64,000 nucleotides of DNA from Phytohabitans aurantiacus (GCF_027923225.1 NZ_BSDI01000001.1:349946-413945), one strand, 5' to 3'. Positions 39,321 to 48,011 are shown, numbered from the stretch's first letter. The notes: generated from the sequence alone by a model not told the origin. Made by a program: numbers and translations.

Positions 39321-39851
39321 TCAGGCGCCGGTGCGCTGGATCTCCACGCGCTCGATGATGACGTCCTGGATGGGCCGGTCACCGGGCGCGGTGCGGGTGT
39401 TGGCGATGGAGTCGACGACCTTGGCGGATGCCTCGTCGGCCACCTGGCCGAAGATCGTGTGCCGCCGGTTCAGGTGCGGGGTCGGGCCCACCGTGATGAA
39501 GAACTGCGAGCCGTTGGTGCCGGGCCCGGCGTTCGCCATCGCGAGCAGGTACGGCCGGTCGAAGCTGAGCTCCGGGTGGAACTCGTCTTCGAACGTGAAC
39601 CCGGGTCCACCGCGACCGGTGCCGGTCGGGTCGCCCATCTGGACCATGAAGCCACTGATCACCCGGTGCGAGAGCGTGCCGTCGTAGTACGGCCCACTGC
39701 CCGGCTGGCCGGTGCGCGGGTCGGTGTACGGCTTGGTGCCCTCGGCCAGTTCCACGAAGTTGCGGACGGTCTTCGGCGCGTGGTTCGGGAAAAGCTCCAG
39801 CCGGATGTCACCGTGATTGGTGTGCAGAGTGGCGTATAGAGCGTCAGCCAC
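39321..39851 (-). CDS. Cyclophilin-type peptidyl-prolyl cis-trans isomerase
   Basis: 176 residues from GTG with GAGGAG upstream. Cyclophilin core: HRVISGFMVQMGDPTGTGRGGPG with the catalytic Arg, then MANAGPGTNGSQFFI and HTIFGQV. Cytoplasmic (no signal). It speeds X-Pro isomerisation during folding. It is transcribed on the same strand as the rhomboid gene, 16 bases upstream of it, so the two may be co-transcribed. Confidence 0.94.
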   Translation of the reverse strand: MADALYATLHTNHGDIRLELFPNHAPKTVRNFVELAEGTKPYTDPRTGQPGSGPYYDGTLSHRVISGFMVQMGDPTGTGRGGPGFTFEDEFHPELSFDRPYLLAMANAGPGTNGSQFFITVGPTPHLNRRHTIFGQVADEASAKVVDSIANTRTAPGDRPIQDVIIERVEIQRTGA

Positions 39852-39969
39852 GGGTACTCCTCGGTCGTTGGTCAGTATCTGGCGATCCTCCCATGTGCCC
39901 AGTTCCGACACTTCGGAGGTATCCGAAGGTGCAGGATGGCGGAGGAGCCACACCGAAGGAGGGGACGCG

Positions 39970-40443
39970 GTGTTCAGCTTGGGACTACGGCGCAGGACAC
40001 ACGGTCAGATCGCACGGGCCGAGCTGGGTGAAAGCTTTGATCACTTCCGGCAGGCTGCCACGCACGCCGCCACCGGGATGGGCGAGACCCTCGGGCCGCT
40101 GGCGGCCGCCGCGGCGGCGAACGCCCGGCAAGCCGGTGACGCGGCCCGCCGTGCGAAGGCGAAGAATCTCACAGCGATAAACAAGAAAAAGGAGTCGCGA
40201 ATGTCGCGTAAGCGTTGGCCGATGCTCGCCGGGCTGCTCGCAGCCGGTGCCGCTGTCGGCGCGGTGGGCGCACTGGTGAAGCGCCGTCGCCGGCAGCACG
40301 AGTGGGAGGAGTACGACCCCACTCAGGCGCTCGAGTCGCCGGCTGACGCGCCGGACGACGTGCTGTACTCGGCGACCGACGCCACGACGTCGCCGACACC
40401 CGCCGACACCGCGGTGGAGACGTCGCGCAACAGCCGCCCGTAG
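39970..40443 (+). CDS. Membrane protein with Ala-rich N-terminal region
   Basis: 157 residues from GTG with AAGGAGGG six bases upstream. An amphipathic Ala-rich helical region (about 10-65) resembles apolipoprotein-like or phasin-like helices. A single TM helix (about 82-102) and an acidic Thr/Pro-rich tail follow. No named family is recognised. It looks like a Micromonosporaceae-type conserved membrane protein. Confidence 0.65.
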   Translation: MFSLGLRRRTHGQIARAELGESFDHFRQAATHAATGMGETLGPLAAAAAANARQAGDAARRAKAKNLTAINKKKESRMSRKRWPMLAGLLAAGAAVGAVGALVKRRRRQHEWEEYDPTQALESPADAPDDVLYSATDATTSPTPADTAVETSRNSRP

Positions 40444-40455
40444 GTAGGGGCGGGC

Positions 40456-40490
40456 GCCGCTGCGGCTGGTCTAGAGCCAGCCGCGGCGGC
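40456..40490. terminator. Hairpin between convergent genes
   Basis: GCGGCTGG (40462-40469) pairs with CCAGCCGC (40477-40484), and the stem extends outward past one mismatch. It spans the stop of corA and lies just after the stop of the plus-strand gene, so it probably terminates both. Confidence 0.5.
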
Positions 40491-41592
40491 GGAAGAAGCG
40501 GTACAGGACGAGGGAGATGCCGAGCATCACGGCCAGTACGACCGGGTACCCGTACGTCCAGTTCAGCTCCGGCATGTGCGTGAAGTTCATGCCGTAAATA
40601 CCCGCGATGGCGGTCCAGACGGCCGCGATACCGGCCCAGGCCGCGATCTTCCGCATGTCGTTGTTCTGGTCGACGGTCACCTGGGCCAGCCGCGCCTGGA
40701 GTACCGAGTTGAGCAGGTCGTCATACGAGTTGATCTGCTCGACGGTGCGGGTGAGGTGGTCCTGGACGTCCCGGAAGTACCGCCGGATCTCCTTGGGCAC
40801 CTCCCGGTTGACCTGGGCGGTGAGCGTGAGCAGCGGCCGCTGGAGCGGCACGACCGCCCGCTTGAACTCCACGAGCTCCCGCTTCATCTGGTAGATCCGC
40901 TGGATGCGGCTGTGTGAGCTGCGCGAGAACACCTCGGCCTCAAGAGCGTCGAGGTCGACCTCGACCTGGTCGGCGACCTCGACGTACAGGTCGACCACCC
41001 GGTCGGTGACCGCGTACGCCACCGACCACGGCCCTTGAGCCAGCAGATCCTGCTTCTTCTCCAGGTCGGCCCGCACCGGCGAGAGCCGGCAGGCGTCGCC
41101 GTGCCGCACGGAGATCACGAATCCGGGCCCGATCAACAGCATCACCTGGCCGGTCTCGACGACCTCGGAGGTCTCGGTGACCTCGCCCTTCCCGACGTAC
41201 CGGGCGGTACGCAGGACCAGCGAGCTGACGTCTCCGAACCGCTCCAGCTTGGGCCGCTGCTCGGCCTTGACCGCGTCTTCGACGACCAGTTCGTGCAGGC
41301 CGTAGGTCTCGGCGATGCCGGCCATCTCGGCCTGGGTGGGCTCGTGCAGACCCAGCCAGACGAACGCGTTGCGCTGCCGCTGCTGGCGTGCCTCGGTCAG
41401 GGCGTCGGCGTACTGCCACTCGCCGGACTGGCGCTCACCGTCGACGTACAGGGCGCAGTCGACGATCGCGCTGCGTTCGGGCGACTCCGGATGTGCCGGA
41501 CGCCGGCCGTTGTCGGTGGGGCTGAGCATGCGGGTCATGGCGCGCCGCATGGGCGCCGTCCACGTGCGAGCGATGGGACGCTGGTCCGCCAT
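40471..41592 (-). CDS. corA: CorA-type magnesium/cobalt transporter
   Basis: 373 residues from the ATG at 41592 (an AGG-like site is nine bases upstream; the ATG at 41598 is alternative). A large cytoplasmic N-terminal domain (about 1-310) is followed by two C-terminal membrane helices. The signature YGMNF lies between them and the basic end is FRRRGWL. CorA forms a pentameric channel for Mg2+, with Co2+ or Ni2+ as other ions. It is transcribed singly. Confidence 0.95.
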   Translation of the reverse strand: MADQRPIARTWTAPMRRAMTRMLSPTDNGRRPAHPESPERSAIVDCALYVDGERQSGEWQYADALTEARQQRQRNAFVWLGLHEPTQAEMAGIAETYGLHELVVEDAVKAEQRPKLERFGDVSSLVLRTARYVGKGEVTETSEVVETGQVMLLIGPGFVISVRHGDACRLSPVRADLEKKQDLLAQGPWSVAYAVTDRVVDLYVEVADQVEVDLDALEAEVFSRSSHSRIQRIYQMKRELVEFKRAVVPLQRPLLTLTAQVNREVPKEIRRYFRDVQDHLTRTVEQINSYDDLLNSVLQARLAQVTVDQNNDMRKIAAWAGIAAVWTAIAGIYGMNFTHMPELNWTYGYPVVLAVMLGISLVLYRFFRRRGWL

Positions 41593-41710
41593 GTGCATAA
41601 GCCTAAGCGGGCTGGCGCCGGGCGGACCGGCCGCAGTCGGGGGGTGGGGTGCGAGCGGCCCACCCGGCGCCAAGGGGGCGGGGGATTGCTGGCTGCATTG
41701 TGATCCGGAC

Positions 41711-41747
41711 GCCAGCCGCAGGGGAACCCGTGACCCCTGAGGCTGGC
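41711..41747 (-). terminator. Terminator after the aminotransferase gene
   Basis: A 14-base-pair stem with one mismatch (41711-41724 with 41734-41747) lies 28 bases beyond the stop of the minus-strand aminotransferase gene. No U-run is seen. The rest of the 180-base gap to corA holds nothing further that I can identify. Confidence 0.55.
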
Positions 41748-41774
41748 GCATTGTCGGAAATCCGACACAAGATC

Positions 41775-42869
41775 TCAGCCGCGCACCGCCTCGACAGCTG
41801 CGGCGAGCCTGCGTACACCCTCTTCGATCTGGTCGACCGTCACCGCGGAGAAGGCCAGGCGCAGCGCGCCCTCGCCGCCTTCGAGCACGAAATCGCTGCC
41901 CTTGACCACGGCCACGCCACGCTCGGCGGCCGCCGCGAAGACCTTGTCGGCCGAGATGCCTTCGGGCAGCTCGATCCACAGGAAGTAGCCGCCGTCGGGC
42001 TCGGTGAAGCGAACGCCGGGGATGTGCTGGCGCAGCGCGGTCGCCAGCAGGCTGGCCCGCTCGCCCAACGCGGCGCTCACGGTCTGGATCGAGCGGTCGA
42101 TGTCGCCGGAGACGCAGAACTGGTGCACGATCGCCTGGGCGACCATGCCGGGCGAGATGTAGAGGTTGGTCGCCCGCTTCGCGATGTCGGCGATCAGCGC
42201 GGCGGGGCCGACCAGGTATCCGACCCGGACACCGGGGCAGACCGTCTTGGTGAAGCTGGAGGCGTGCACCACGACGCCCTTGTCGTCCATGGAGAGCATC
42301 GAGGGCAGCGCCTCGCCACGGAAGCGGATGTCCGCGTACGGGTCGTCTTCGAAGATCGTGAAGCCGTACTCAGCTGCCAGGTCGAGCAGCGCCCGCCGCT
42401 TCTCCAGGGAGAGCGTGACGCCGGCCGGATTCTGGTAGTTCGGGATGATGTGCGCCAGCTTGGGGCGGACTCCCGATTCGAGCAGCTTGCGCAGCTCATC
42501 GGTGTCGACGCCGTCCGGCTGGATGGTCACCTGGTGAACCTGGCCACCCTTGTTCCGCAGGTTGAGCAGCGTCCGGTCGTACGTCGGGCGCTCGACGACC
42601 ACCGCGTCGCCACTCTGTACCAGGTAGTCGAACAGGAACGCGTCGGCCTGGAGCGAGCCGTTGGTGACGAGTACCTGGTCGGCCGAGACGCCGTGCTTGT
42701 CAGCGATCCACTTTCGGAGGGGCGGGTAGCCGACGGACGTCCCGTAGGCGGTGATGCCGGCGGGGTCGGCGTCGAAGGCGCGGACGGCCGCGGCCTTGAG
42801 GCCCTCGACATCCACGATGTCCAGCGAAGGCGCGCCACGGGCGAAAGAGATCAACTGCTCGGTGGTCAT
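41775..42869 (-). CDS. PLP-dependent class I/II aminotransferase
   Basis: 364 residues, fold type I. PLP-site features: NGSLQADAFLF, NYQNPAGVT, DDPYADIRF and the Schiff-base lysine in SSFTKTVCPGVRVGYLVG. Closest in style to the 2-aminoadipate/MocR-like aminotransferases but without a GntR-type DNA-binding domain, so it is a stand-alone enzyme. The donor and acceptor are not evident. A TACGCT hexamer eight bases before the ATG suggests a leaderless mRNA. Confidence 0.9.
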   Translation of the reverse strand: MTTEQLISFARGAPSLDIVDVEGLKAAAVRAFDADPAGITAYGTSVGYPPLRKWIADKHGVSADQVLVTNGSLQADAFLFDYLVQSGDAVVVERPTYDRTLLNLRNKGGQVHQVTIQPDGVDTDELRKLLESGVRPKLAHIIPNYQNPAGVTLSLEKRRALLDLAAEYGFTIFEDDPYADIRFRGEALPSMLSMDDKGVVVHASSFTKTVCPGVRVGYLVGPAALIADIAKRATNLYISPGMVAQAIVHQFCVSGDIDRSIQTVSAALGERASLLATALRQHIPGVRFTEPDGGYFLWIELPEGISADKVFAAAAERGVAVVKGSDFVLEGGEGALRLAFSAVTVDQIEEGVRRLAAAVEAVRG

Positions 42870-42909
42870 GGTTGTCCAGCGTACGGTGTCCCTTGCACAG
42901 GCAGGTGAC

Positions 42910-42921
42910 TAGATTCAACGG
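42910..42921 (+). promoter_or_regulatory. -10 element for a leaderless Nudix transcript
   Basis: TAGATT (42910-42915) lies six bases before the GTG at 42922 and no ribosome site is present. The divergent aminotransferase has its own TACGCT (42878-42883 on the minus strand), so the two promoters here do not overlap. Confidence 0.4.
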
Positions 42922-43371
42922 GTGGCCACAGAACCCCTGCGCTGCGCGGGAGCCTTGATCGTCGATGACGACGGTCGAATTTTCATCCAGCGCCGGTCAC
43001 CCGATCGGCGGCTGTTCCCCGATACGTGGGACATCGTGGGCGGTCACGTCGAATCAGGCGAGACGCTCGAAGAAGCCCTGTATCGGGAAGTTCAGGAGGA
43101 AACCGGCTGGCGCGTGTCCGTCGTCATCGGTCTCATCGGCGAGTACACCTACACCGGCAACGACGGCATCCAGCGCGTGGAGACCGACTACCTCGTACGC
43201 GTCGACGGCGATCTGGCCAGGCCCCAACTGGAGGCCGGCAAGCACACCGAGTTCCGCTGGCTCACGGAGAGTGAGATCGAGGTACTCGACGAGCACCGAG
43301 ACGTCAACGACGGCCTGATCAGGACCATCGCGGAAGACGGCTTCGCGGCGCTCCATGCCATCGGGCTGTGA
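42922..43371 (+). CDS. Nudix hydrolase
   Basis: 149 residues. The Nudix box is perfect: G-x5-E-x7-REVQEETGW beginning at GHVESGE. It would hydrolyse a nucleoside diphosphate linked to another group; the substrate cannot be deduced. It precedes the nucleotidyltransferase gene by 58 bases, and a housecleaning role for CDP-linked intermediates is possible but speculative. Confidence 0.9.
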   Translation: MATEPLRCAGALIVDDDGRIFIQRRSPDRRLFPDTWDIVGGHVESGETLEEALYREVQEETGWRVSVVIGLIGEYTYTGNDGIQRVETDYLVRVDGDLARPQLEAGKHTEFRWLTESEIEVLDEHRDVNDGLIRTIAEDGFAALHAIGL

Positions 43372-43429
43372 CGCACGGCTATCCTCACCCCGACCCCTCG
43401 GTATAAGGACCCCTCGAAAGGATCGGCAC

Positions 43430-44161
43430 ATGATCGGCTTGGTACTGGCCGCCGGCGCCGGGCGGAGACTGCGCCCGTACACGGACACGCTCCCCAAGGC
43501 CCTGGTGCCGGTCGACGGTGAGACCACGATCTTCGACATCGCGCTGCGCAACCTCGCCGAGGTGGGACTCAGGGACGTCACCGTGGTTGTCGGGTACCGC
43601 GCCGAGGCGGTCGAGTCCCGCCAGGCGGCCCTGCAGGACAAGTACGGCGTACGGCTCACCCTCGTGCACAACGACAAGGCCGAGGAGTGGAACAACGCGT
43701 ACTCGCTGTGGCTGGCCCGCGAGCACTTCGCCCAGGGGGCGCTGCTCGTCAACGGCGACACCGTGCACCCGTCCAGCATCGAGAAGACGCTGCTCGCCCA
43801 GCGTGGCCCGAGCGTCCTGCTGGCCATCGACAACGTCAAGAAGCTGGCCGACGAGGAGATGAAGACCGTCTTCGACGACAGTGGCCAGCTCACGAAGATC
43901 ACCAAGCTGATGGATCCGGCCGAGGCGTTCGGCGAGTACATCGGTGCCACGCTGATCGAGCCGCACGCCGCCGCCGGGCTCGCCGACGCGCTCGAAGCCA
44001 CCTGGCAGCGCGACCCCAACCTCTACTACGAGGATGGGTACCAGGAGTACGCCAGCCGTGGCGGTGAGGTACGTGCCGCCACCATCGGCTCGGTCGATTG
44101 GGTCGAGGTGGACAACCACGACGACCTCGCCCGGGCACGGGAGATCGCATGCCGCTACTAG
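43430..44161 (+). CDS. Sugar/polyol-phosphate nucleotidyltransferase (cytidylyltransferase-like)
   Basis: 243 residues from ATG with AAAGGA eight bases upstream. Nucleotidyltransferase signature LAAGAGRRLRPYTDTLPKALVPV at the N-terminus, then VVGYRAEAV and LLVNGDTV with the metal-binding Asp. The C-terminal half (EEMKTVFDDSG, GEYIGATLI and SVDWVEVDNHDDLARA) matches the NTP-transferase branch that includes inositol-1-phosphate and phosphocholine cytidylyltransferases. Overlap by 13 bases with the glycerol-1-phosphate dehydrogenase gene and the nearby CDP-alcohol phosphotransferase suggests that it makes a CDP-activated alcohol. Confidence 0.83.
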   Translation: MIGLVLAAGAGRRLRPYTDTLPKALVPVDGETTIFDIALRNLAEVGLRDVTVVVGYRAEAVESRQAALQDKYGVRLTLVHNDKAEEWNNAYSLWLAREHFAQGALLVNGDTVHPSSIEKTLLAQRGPSVLLAIDNVKKLADEEMKTVFDDSGQLTKITKLMDPAEAFGEYIGATLIEPHAAAGLADALEATWQRDPNLYYEDGYQEYASRGGEVRAATIGSVDWVEVDNHDDLARAREIACRY

Positions 44162-45213
44162 CCCGTACCGTCAACACTCCGCTCGCCATCGAGGTACGCC
44201 GGGGCGCCGTCGCCGAGCTCGGTGCGCTGCTCGCCGACCGGCGCATCTCCGGTGGCGGTGACGTGGCGGTGGTGATCGGCCCCGGCCAGGGCGAGAAGAT
44301 CGCTGAGCTGATCCGCCCCGGGCTCGGCCGCGCCGACCTGTTCACGGTCAGCGGCGGCACCCTCGACTCAGCCCTGGAGCTAGGCAACAAGCTGCGCCAG
44401 CGCTCGTACGACGCGGTCGTCGGCATCGGCGGCGGTAAGACCATCGACACCGCCAAGTACGCGGCCTCCCGGTACGCCATCCCGATGGTGACCGTGGCGA
44501 CAAGCCTCGCGAACGACGGCATCGCGTCACCGGTCGCCTCGCTCGATCACGACGGCGGGCGCGGCTCCTATGGCGTGCACATCCCGATCGCGGTGGTCGT
44601 CGACCTCGACTTCGTCGAAAACGGTCCCGACCGGCAGACCCAGGCCGGCATCGGTGACGCGCTCAGCAACATCAACGCGGTCGCCGACTGGGAGCTCGCC
44701 CACCAGGTGCGCGGCGAGCCGATCGACGGGCTCTCCGTGGCGCTCGCCCGCACCAGCGCGGAGGCCCTGCTCAACCACCCCGGCACGATCACCGACGACG
44801 GCTTCCTGACCACGCTGGCCGAGACGCTGATCATGGGTGGCCTGGCGATGTCGATCTGCGGGTCGAGCCGTCCCGCCAGCGGCAGCTGCCACGAGATCTC
44901 GCACGCCATCGACCTGCTGCTGCCCTGCACGGCGTCGCACGGCGAGCAGGTCGGGCTCGGCGCGCTCTTCTGCACGTTCCTGCGCGGCGACACGGCCGGC
45001 TTCACCAGCCTCAGGGCCGCCCTGCTCCGGCACGGGCTGGCCACGGCGCCGGCCGACCTGGGCATCTCCGACGACGACTTCGTGGATGTTGTCGCGCACG
45101 CGCCGTCCACCCGGCCCGACCGGTACACGATCTTGGAACACCTGGCGATGGAGAAGGACGAGATCCGCGCCCGGCTGGCAGACTACGTCGATGCAGTCGG
45201 CGACCGTCACTAG
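44149..45213 (+). CDS. sn-Glycerol-1-phosphate dehydrogenase-like protein (EgsA/AraM family)
   Basis: 354 residues from the ATG overlapping the previous gene. Iron-alcohol-dehydrogenase-like fold: NAD-binding GIGGGKTIDTAKYAA, then TSLANDGIASPVAS, very close to the archaeal G1P dehydrogenase motif. SRPASGSCHEISHAID supplies metal-binding histidines. The family reduces dihydroxyacetone phosphate to sn-glycerol-1-phosphate, the mirror image of the usual bacterial glycerol-3-phosphate. Only some bacteria have it. The stop overlaps the CDP-alcohol phosphotransferase gene by 23 bases, so all three genes are coupled. Confidence 0.87.
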   Translation: MPLLARTVNTPLAIEVRRGAVAELGALLADRRISGGGDVAVVIGPGQGEKIAELIRPGLGRADLFTVSGGTLDSALELGNKLRQRSYDAVVGIGGGKTIDTAKYAASRYAIPMVTVATSLANDGIASPVASLDHDGGRGSYGVHIPIAVVVDLDFVENGPDRQTQAGIGDALSNINAVADWELAHQVRGEPIDGLSVALARTSAEALLNHPGTITDDGFLTTLAETLIMGGLAMSICGSSRPASGSCHEISHAIDLLLPCTASHGEQVGLGALFCTFLRGDTAGFTSLRAALLRHGLATAPADLGISDDDFVDVVAHAPSTRPDRYTILEHLAMEKDEIRARLADYVDAVGDRH

Positions 45214-45904
45214 GCCCGGCGCGGGCGATTTCTACCGGGTCAACCGCGGCGGCGGCCTCTTCAGCGAGGCCATCAGCCAGCGGATCGGCGCGCGGTTCGC
45301 GGTGGCGGCGGAGCGGCTCGGGGTCGCGCCCACGGCGCTCACCCTCGCCAACCTGGTGCTCGGGCTCGGCACCTCGATCGCGGTGGTCGCTCTGGCCGAG
45401 CCGGTCGCGGATGATCGGGTACCGGCCTGGCTCGTCGGCCTGATCGCACTGGTGGGCTGGCAGGTGGCGTACGCGTTGGACTGCGCCGACGGCCAGCTGG
45501 CCCGGGTCACCGGGCGCACCAGCTCGGCGGGCGCCCGGGTCGACGTACTGTGCGACGTGGCGGCCCAGATCGCCCTGGTCACCGCGCTGTCGGCGACCGC
45601 CGTGGCGCAGCGGCCGTCGACGCCGGCGTGGCTGGTGTCCGCGTTCGCCGGCACCTGGATGGTCAACCTGGTCACCTCGGTCATGCAGTCCGGCCCGAAC
45701 GCCGAGAGCATGGTGCCGTCGCGCTCGCTGCCCGTACGGCTAGTGAAGCTGATCCGCGACTATGGAGCGGTGATCTTCGTGGCGGCCCTCGTGCTGCTGG
45801 TGGCGCCGGCCTTGTCGGTGTGGCTGATCGCCGCGTTCACCCTCGTCAACGGAGGGTTCCTGCTGGCGAGCATCGGGTTCTCGGCTCGGAAGGCCCTGCG
45901 CTAA
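45191..45904 (+). CDS. CDP-alcohol phosphatidyltransferase family enzyme
   Basis: 237 residues from ATG at 45191, integral membrane (about six helices). The complete catalytic motif is visible: DxxDG-x2-AR-x8-G-x3-D-x3-D, starting DCADGQLARV. The family moves a phospho-alcohol from a CDP carrier to an alcohol acceptor. With the two upstream genes it could transfer glycerol-1-phosphate (or a related group) from CDP-glycerol to a polyol, sugar or lipid, comparable to di-myo-inositol phosphate synthase. The acceptor is unknown. The end overlaps the convergent GT4 gene by four bases. Confidence 0.87.
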   Translation: MQSATVTRPGAGDFYRVNRGGGLFSEAISQRIGARFAVAAERLGVAPTALTLANLVLGLGTSIAVVALAEPVADDRVPAWLVGLIALVGWQVAYALDCADGQLARVTGRTSSAGARVDVLCDVAAQIALVTALSATAVAQRPSTPAWLVSAFAGTWMVNLVTSVMQSGPNAESMVPSRSLPVRLVKLIRDYGAVIFVAALVLLVAPALSVWLIAAFTLVNGGFLLASIGFSARKALR

Positions 45905-47070
45905 CGGATCTCCGCTCGGGCGGGGCGCATGTCGGCGTACACCTCGATCAGACGGCGGACGAGCACGTCGGGGTGGAACGTGCGCTCGTAGCGCGACCTC
46001 GCCATCGGCGCCAGCGTGGCGGCGCCGTCGCGCGCTGCTGGCAGCGCGGAGGCCAGCGCGCCCGCCTCGGCGGGCACCACCCAACCGGCGTCGCCGACCA
46101 GATAAGGAATGCCGCCGAGCGCGGTGCCAAGCACCGGCCGCCCTGACGACAGCGCCTCGAGCACCACCGTGGGCAGCACGTCGTGCCAGGTCGAGGTGGC
46201 CATCACGACGGCCGTGGAGCGAAGTGCCGCGCGGACGCCGTCACGATCGAGAGGGCCGAGAAACTCCACGTCGGTGCGCGCGGCGGCAGCGGCCTCGACC
46301 AGCGGGCGCAGCTCGCCGTCGCCCGCGATCCGCAGCGTGCCCAGCGAGCCGTCGGTGTGCCGCTGCCAGGCGTCGAGCAGCAGGCCGACGCCCTTTTCCG
46401 GCGAGAGGCGGCCGAGGAAGAGGAACCCGTCACCGAGCGGCGCGGGGGCACCCGGATCGGGTATCCCGTTGGGCTTGACCACGATCCGATCGGCCGGGAT
46501 GCCGTAGTCGTGCAGGTGCTCGGCGATGCCCTCGGTCAACGCGATGTACCGGTCGACGGAGCGCCACGTGGGCCGATGCACGGCGAGCGTGGTCGCCATC
46601 AGGGCGCTCTGCACCCGTGACCCGCGGTAGCACTTGTGCACCACGGCCGGGACGCCGACGAAGCGGCCCCGGCAGTCCTTGCAGATGCCGCCATCCCGGA
46701 AGTACAGGCCGGACGAGCACACCTGGCGGTAGTTGTGGACGGTCTGCACCACCGGCACGCCGAACTTGTGTGCGGTGCGCACCACCCAGGGCGACAGCAG
46801 CGGGTACGGGTTGTGCAGGTGCAGCACGTCGGGCCGCTCCAGCCGGAGCAGCTCGGCCAGGTCGCGCTGGGCGCTCGGCGCGTAGATCGGCGAGATCGGC
46901 AGCAGCGCCTTGCCGGCCAGCGGCAGGTTGGCGATCGCGTCGGAGCTGCGCAGGAACGGCACCACCGTCACGCCCGCCGCGGCGAGCTGGCCGATCTCCT
47001 GATCGACGATGATGTTTTCCCCCGAGGGCTGAGCCTCGCGGTAGCGGTTGTGCGCGACCACCACTTTCAC
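45901..47070 (-). CDS. GT4-family glycosyltransferase
   Basis: 389 residues from GTG at 47070. GT-B fold with LHLHNPYPLLS, TVHNYRQVCSSG, a Cys cluster (CKDCRGR) typical of a GT4 subgroup, and the donor-site FLGRLSPEKGV and S-x-WHDVLPTVVLEALSSGRPVLGT. The glutamate of the E-x7-E motif is present. Donor and acceptor are unknown; convergent placement against the CDP-alcohol phosphotransferase suggests a shared glycoconjugate. No ribosome site is seen, and TAGCGT eight bases before the start suggests leaderless translation. Confidence 0.88.
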   Translation of the reverse strand: MKVVVAHNRYREAQPSGENIIVDQEIGQLAAAGVTVVPFLRSSDAIANLPLAGKALLPISPIYAPSAQRDLAELLRLERPDVLHLHNPYPLLSPWVVRTAHKFGVPVVQTVHNYRQVCSSGLYFRDGGICKDCRGRFVGVPAVVHKCYRGSRVQSALMATTLAVHRPTWRSVDRYIALTEGIAEHLHDYGIPADRIVVKPNGIPDPGAPAPLGDGFLFLGRLSPEKGVGLLLDAWQRHTDGSLGTLRIAGDGELRPLVEAAAAARTDVEFLGPLDRDGVRAALRSTAVVMATSTWHDVLPTVVLEALSSGRPVLGTALGGIPYLVGDAGWVVPAEAGALASALPAARDGAATLAPMARSRYERTFHPDVLVRRLIEVYADMRPARAEIR

Positions 47071-47078
47071 GGTGTACG

Positions 47079-47088
47079 ACGCTACCGT
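47079..47088. promoter_or_regulatory. Overlapping divergent -10 elements sharing one TA step (second locus)
   Basis: ACGCTACCGT contains TAGCGT on the minus strand (47084 to 47079) and TACCGT on the plus strand (47083-47088), sharing the TA at 47083-47084. The GT4 GTG is eight bases to one side and the Nei GTG seven to the other. The layout is identical to that at 37977-37986. Confidence 0.5.
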
Positions 47089-47095
47089 TAACGGC

Positions 47096-47956
47096 GTGCC
47101 CGAGTTGCCCGAGGTGGAGGCGCTCGCCGCGTACCTTCGCGAGCGGGCCGCTGGCCGGCGTGTCGACCGCATGGAGATCTCCGCGATCAGCGCGCTGAAG
47201 ACGTACGACCCACCGCCGACCGCCGCAGCCGGCCTGCAGGTCACCGGCGCCGGACGGCACGGCAAGTTCCTCGACGTCGTGCTGGGCGGCGACCTGCACC
47301 TCGTCGTGCACCTGGCCCGGGCGGGCTGGCTGCACTACCGCGACGCGTTTCCCGGAACGGCGCCGCTGAAGCCGGGCAAGGGCCCGATCGCGCTGCGCCT
47401 CCGGCTCGACGACGGCTCCGGCTTCGACCTGACCGAGGCGGGTACCCAGAAGAGCCTCGCCGCCTACCTCGTAAGGGATCCGGTCCAGGTGCCCGGCGTG
47501 TCGAGGCTCGGGCCGGACGCGCTCGCGGTCGACCTGGCCGGCTTCGACGAGCGCATGCGCAGCCGGCGGGGCCAGGTCAAGGGCGTGCTGACCGATCAGG
47601 AGGTGCTGGCCGGGGTCGGCAACGCGTACTCGGACGAGATCCTCCACGTGGCCAAGCTGTCACCGTTCGCGATCACCAGCCGGCTGACCGAGGAGCAGAT
47701 GGAGCGGCTCTACGCGGCCACCCGGGAGGTACTGACCGACGCGGTGACCCGCTCGGTCGGGCAGCGAGCCGCCGAGTTGAAGGGCGAGAAGCGCTCGGGT
47801 CTGCGCGTACACGCCCGGACCGGGTTGCCGTGCCCGGTGTGCGGCGACACCGTCCGAGAGGTGTCGTTCGCCGACTCCAGCCTCCAGTACTGCCCCACCT
47901 GCCAGACCGGTGGCAAGCCGCTTGCTGACCGCCGGCTGTCGCGACTTGTGCGCTGA
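47096..47956 (+). CDS. Formamidopyrimidine/endonuclease VIII-family DNA glycosylase
   Basis: 286 residues from GTG. The mature N-terminus PELPEVEAL gives the catalytic Pro2 and Glu3. A helix-two-turn-helix region (GVLTDQEVLAGVGNAYSDEILHVA) follows, and the C-terminal zinc finger has CPVC and CPTC pairs. It removes oxidised bases and cleaves the abasic site by beta/delta elimination. The overall form resembles the actinobacterial Nei2 or MutM-like group. It is divergent from the GT4 gene with a shared promoter element. Confidence 0.92.
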   Translation: MPELPEVEALAAYLRERAAGRRVDRMEISAISALKTYDPPPTAAAGLQVTGAGRHGKFLDVVLGGDLHLVVHLARAGWLHYRDAFPGTAPLKPGKGPIALRLRLDDGSGFDLTEAGTQKSLAAYLVRDPVQVPGVSRLGPDALAVDLAGFDERMRSRRGQVKGVLTDQEVLAGVGNAYSDEILHVAKLSPFAITSRLTEEQMERLYAATREVLTDAVTRSVGQRAAELKGEKRSGLRVHARTGLPCPVCGDTVREVSFADSSLQYCPTCQTGGKPLADRRLSRLVR

Positions 47957-48011
47957 GTTACCTCGGGTGAACTCTCGTCTTCGGGCACATGAACCCGTCG
48001 CGTCACAGAGC

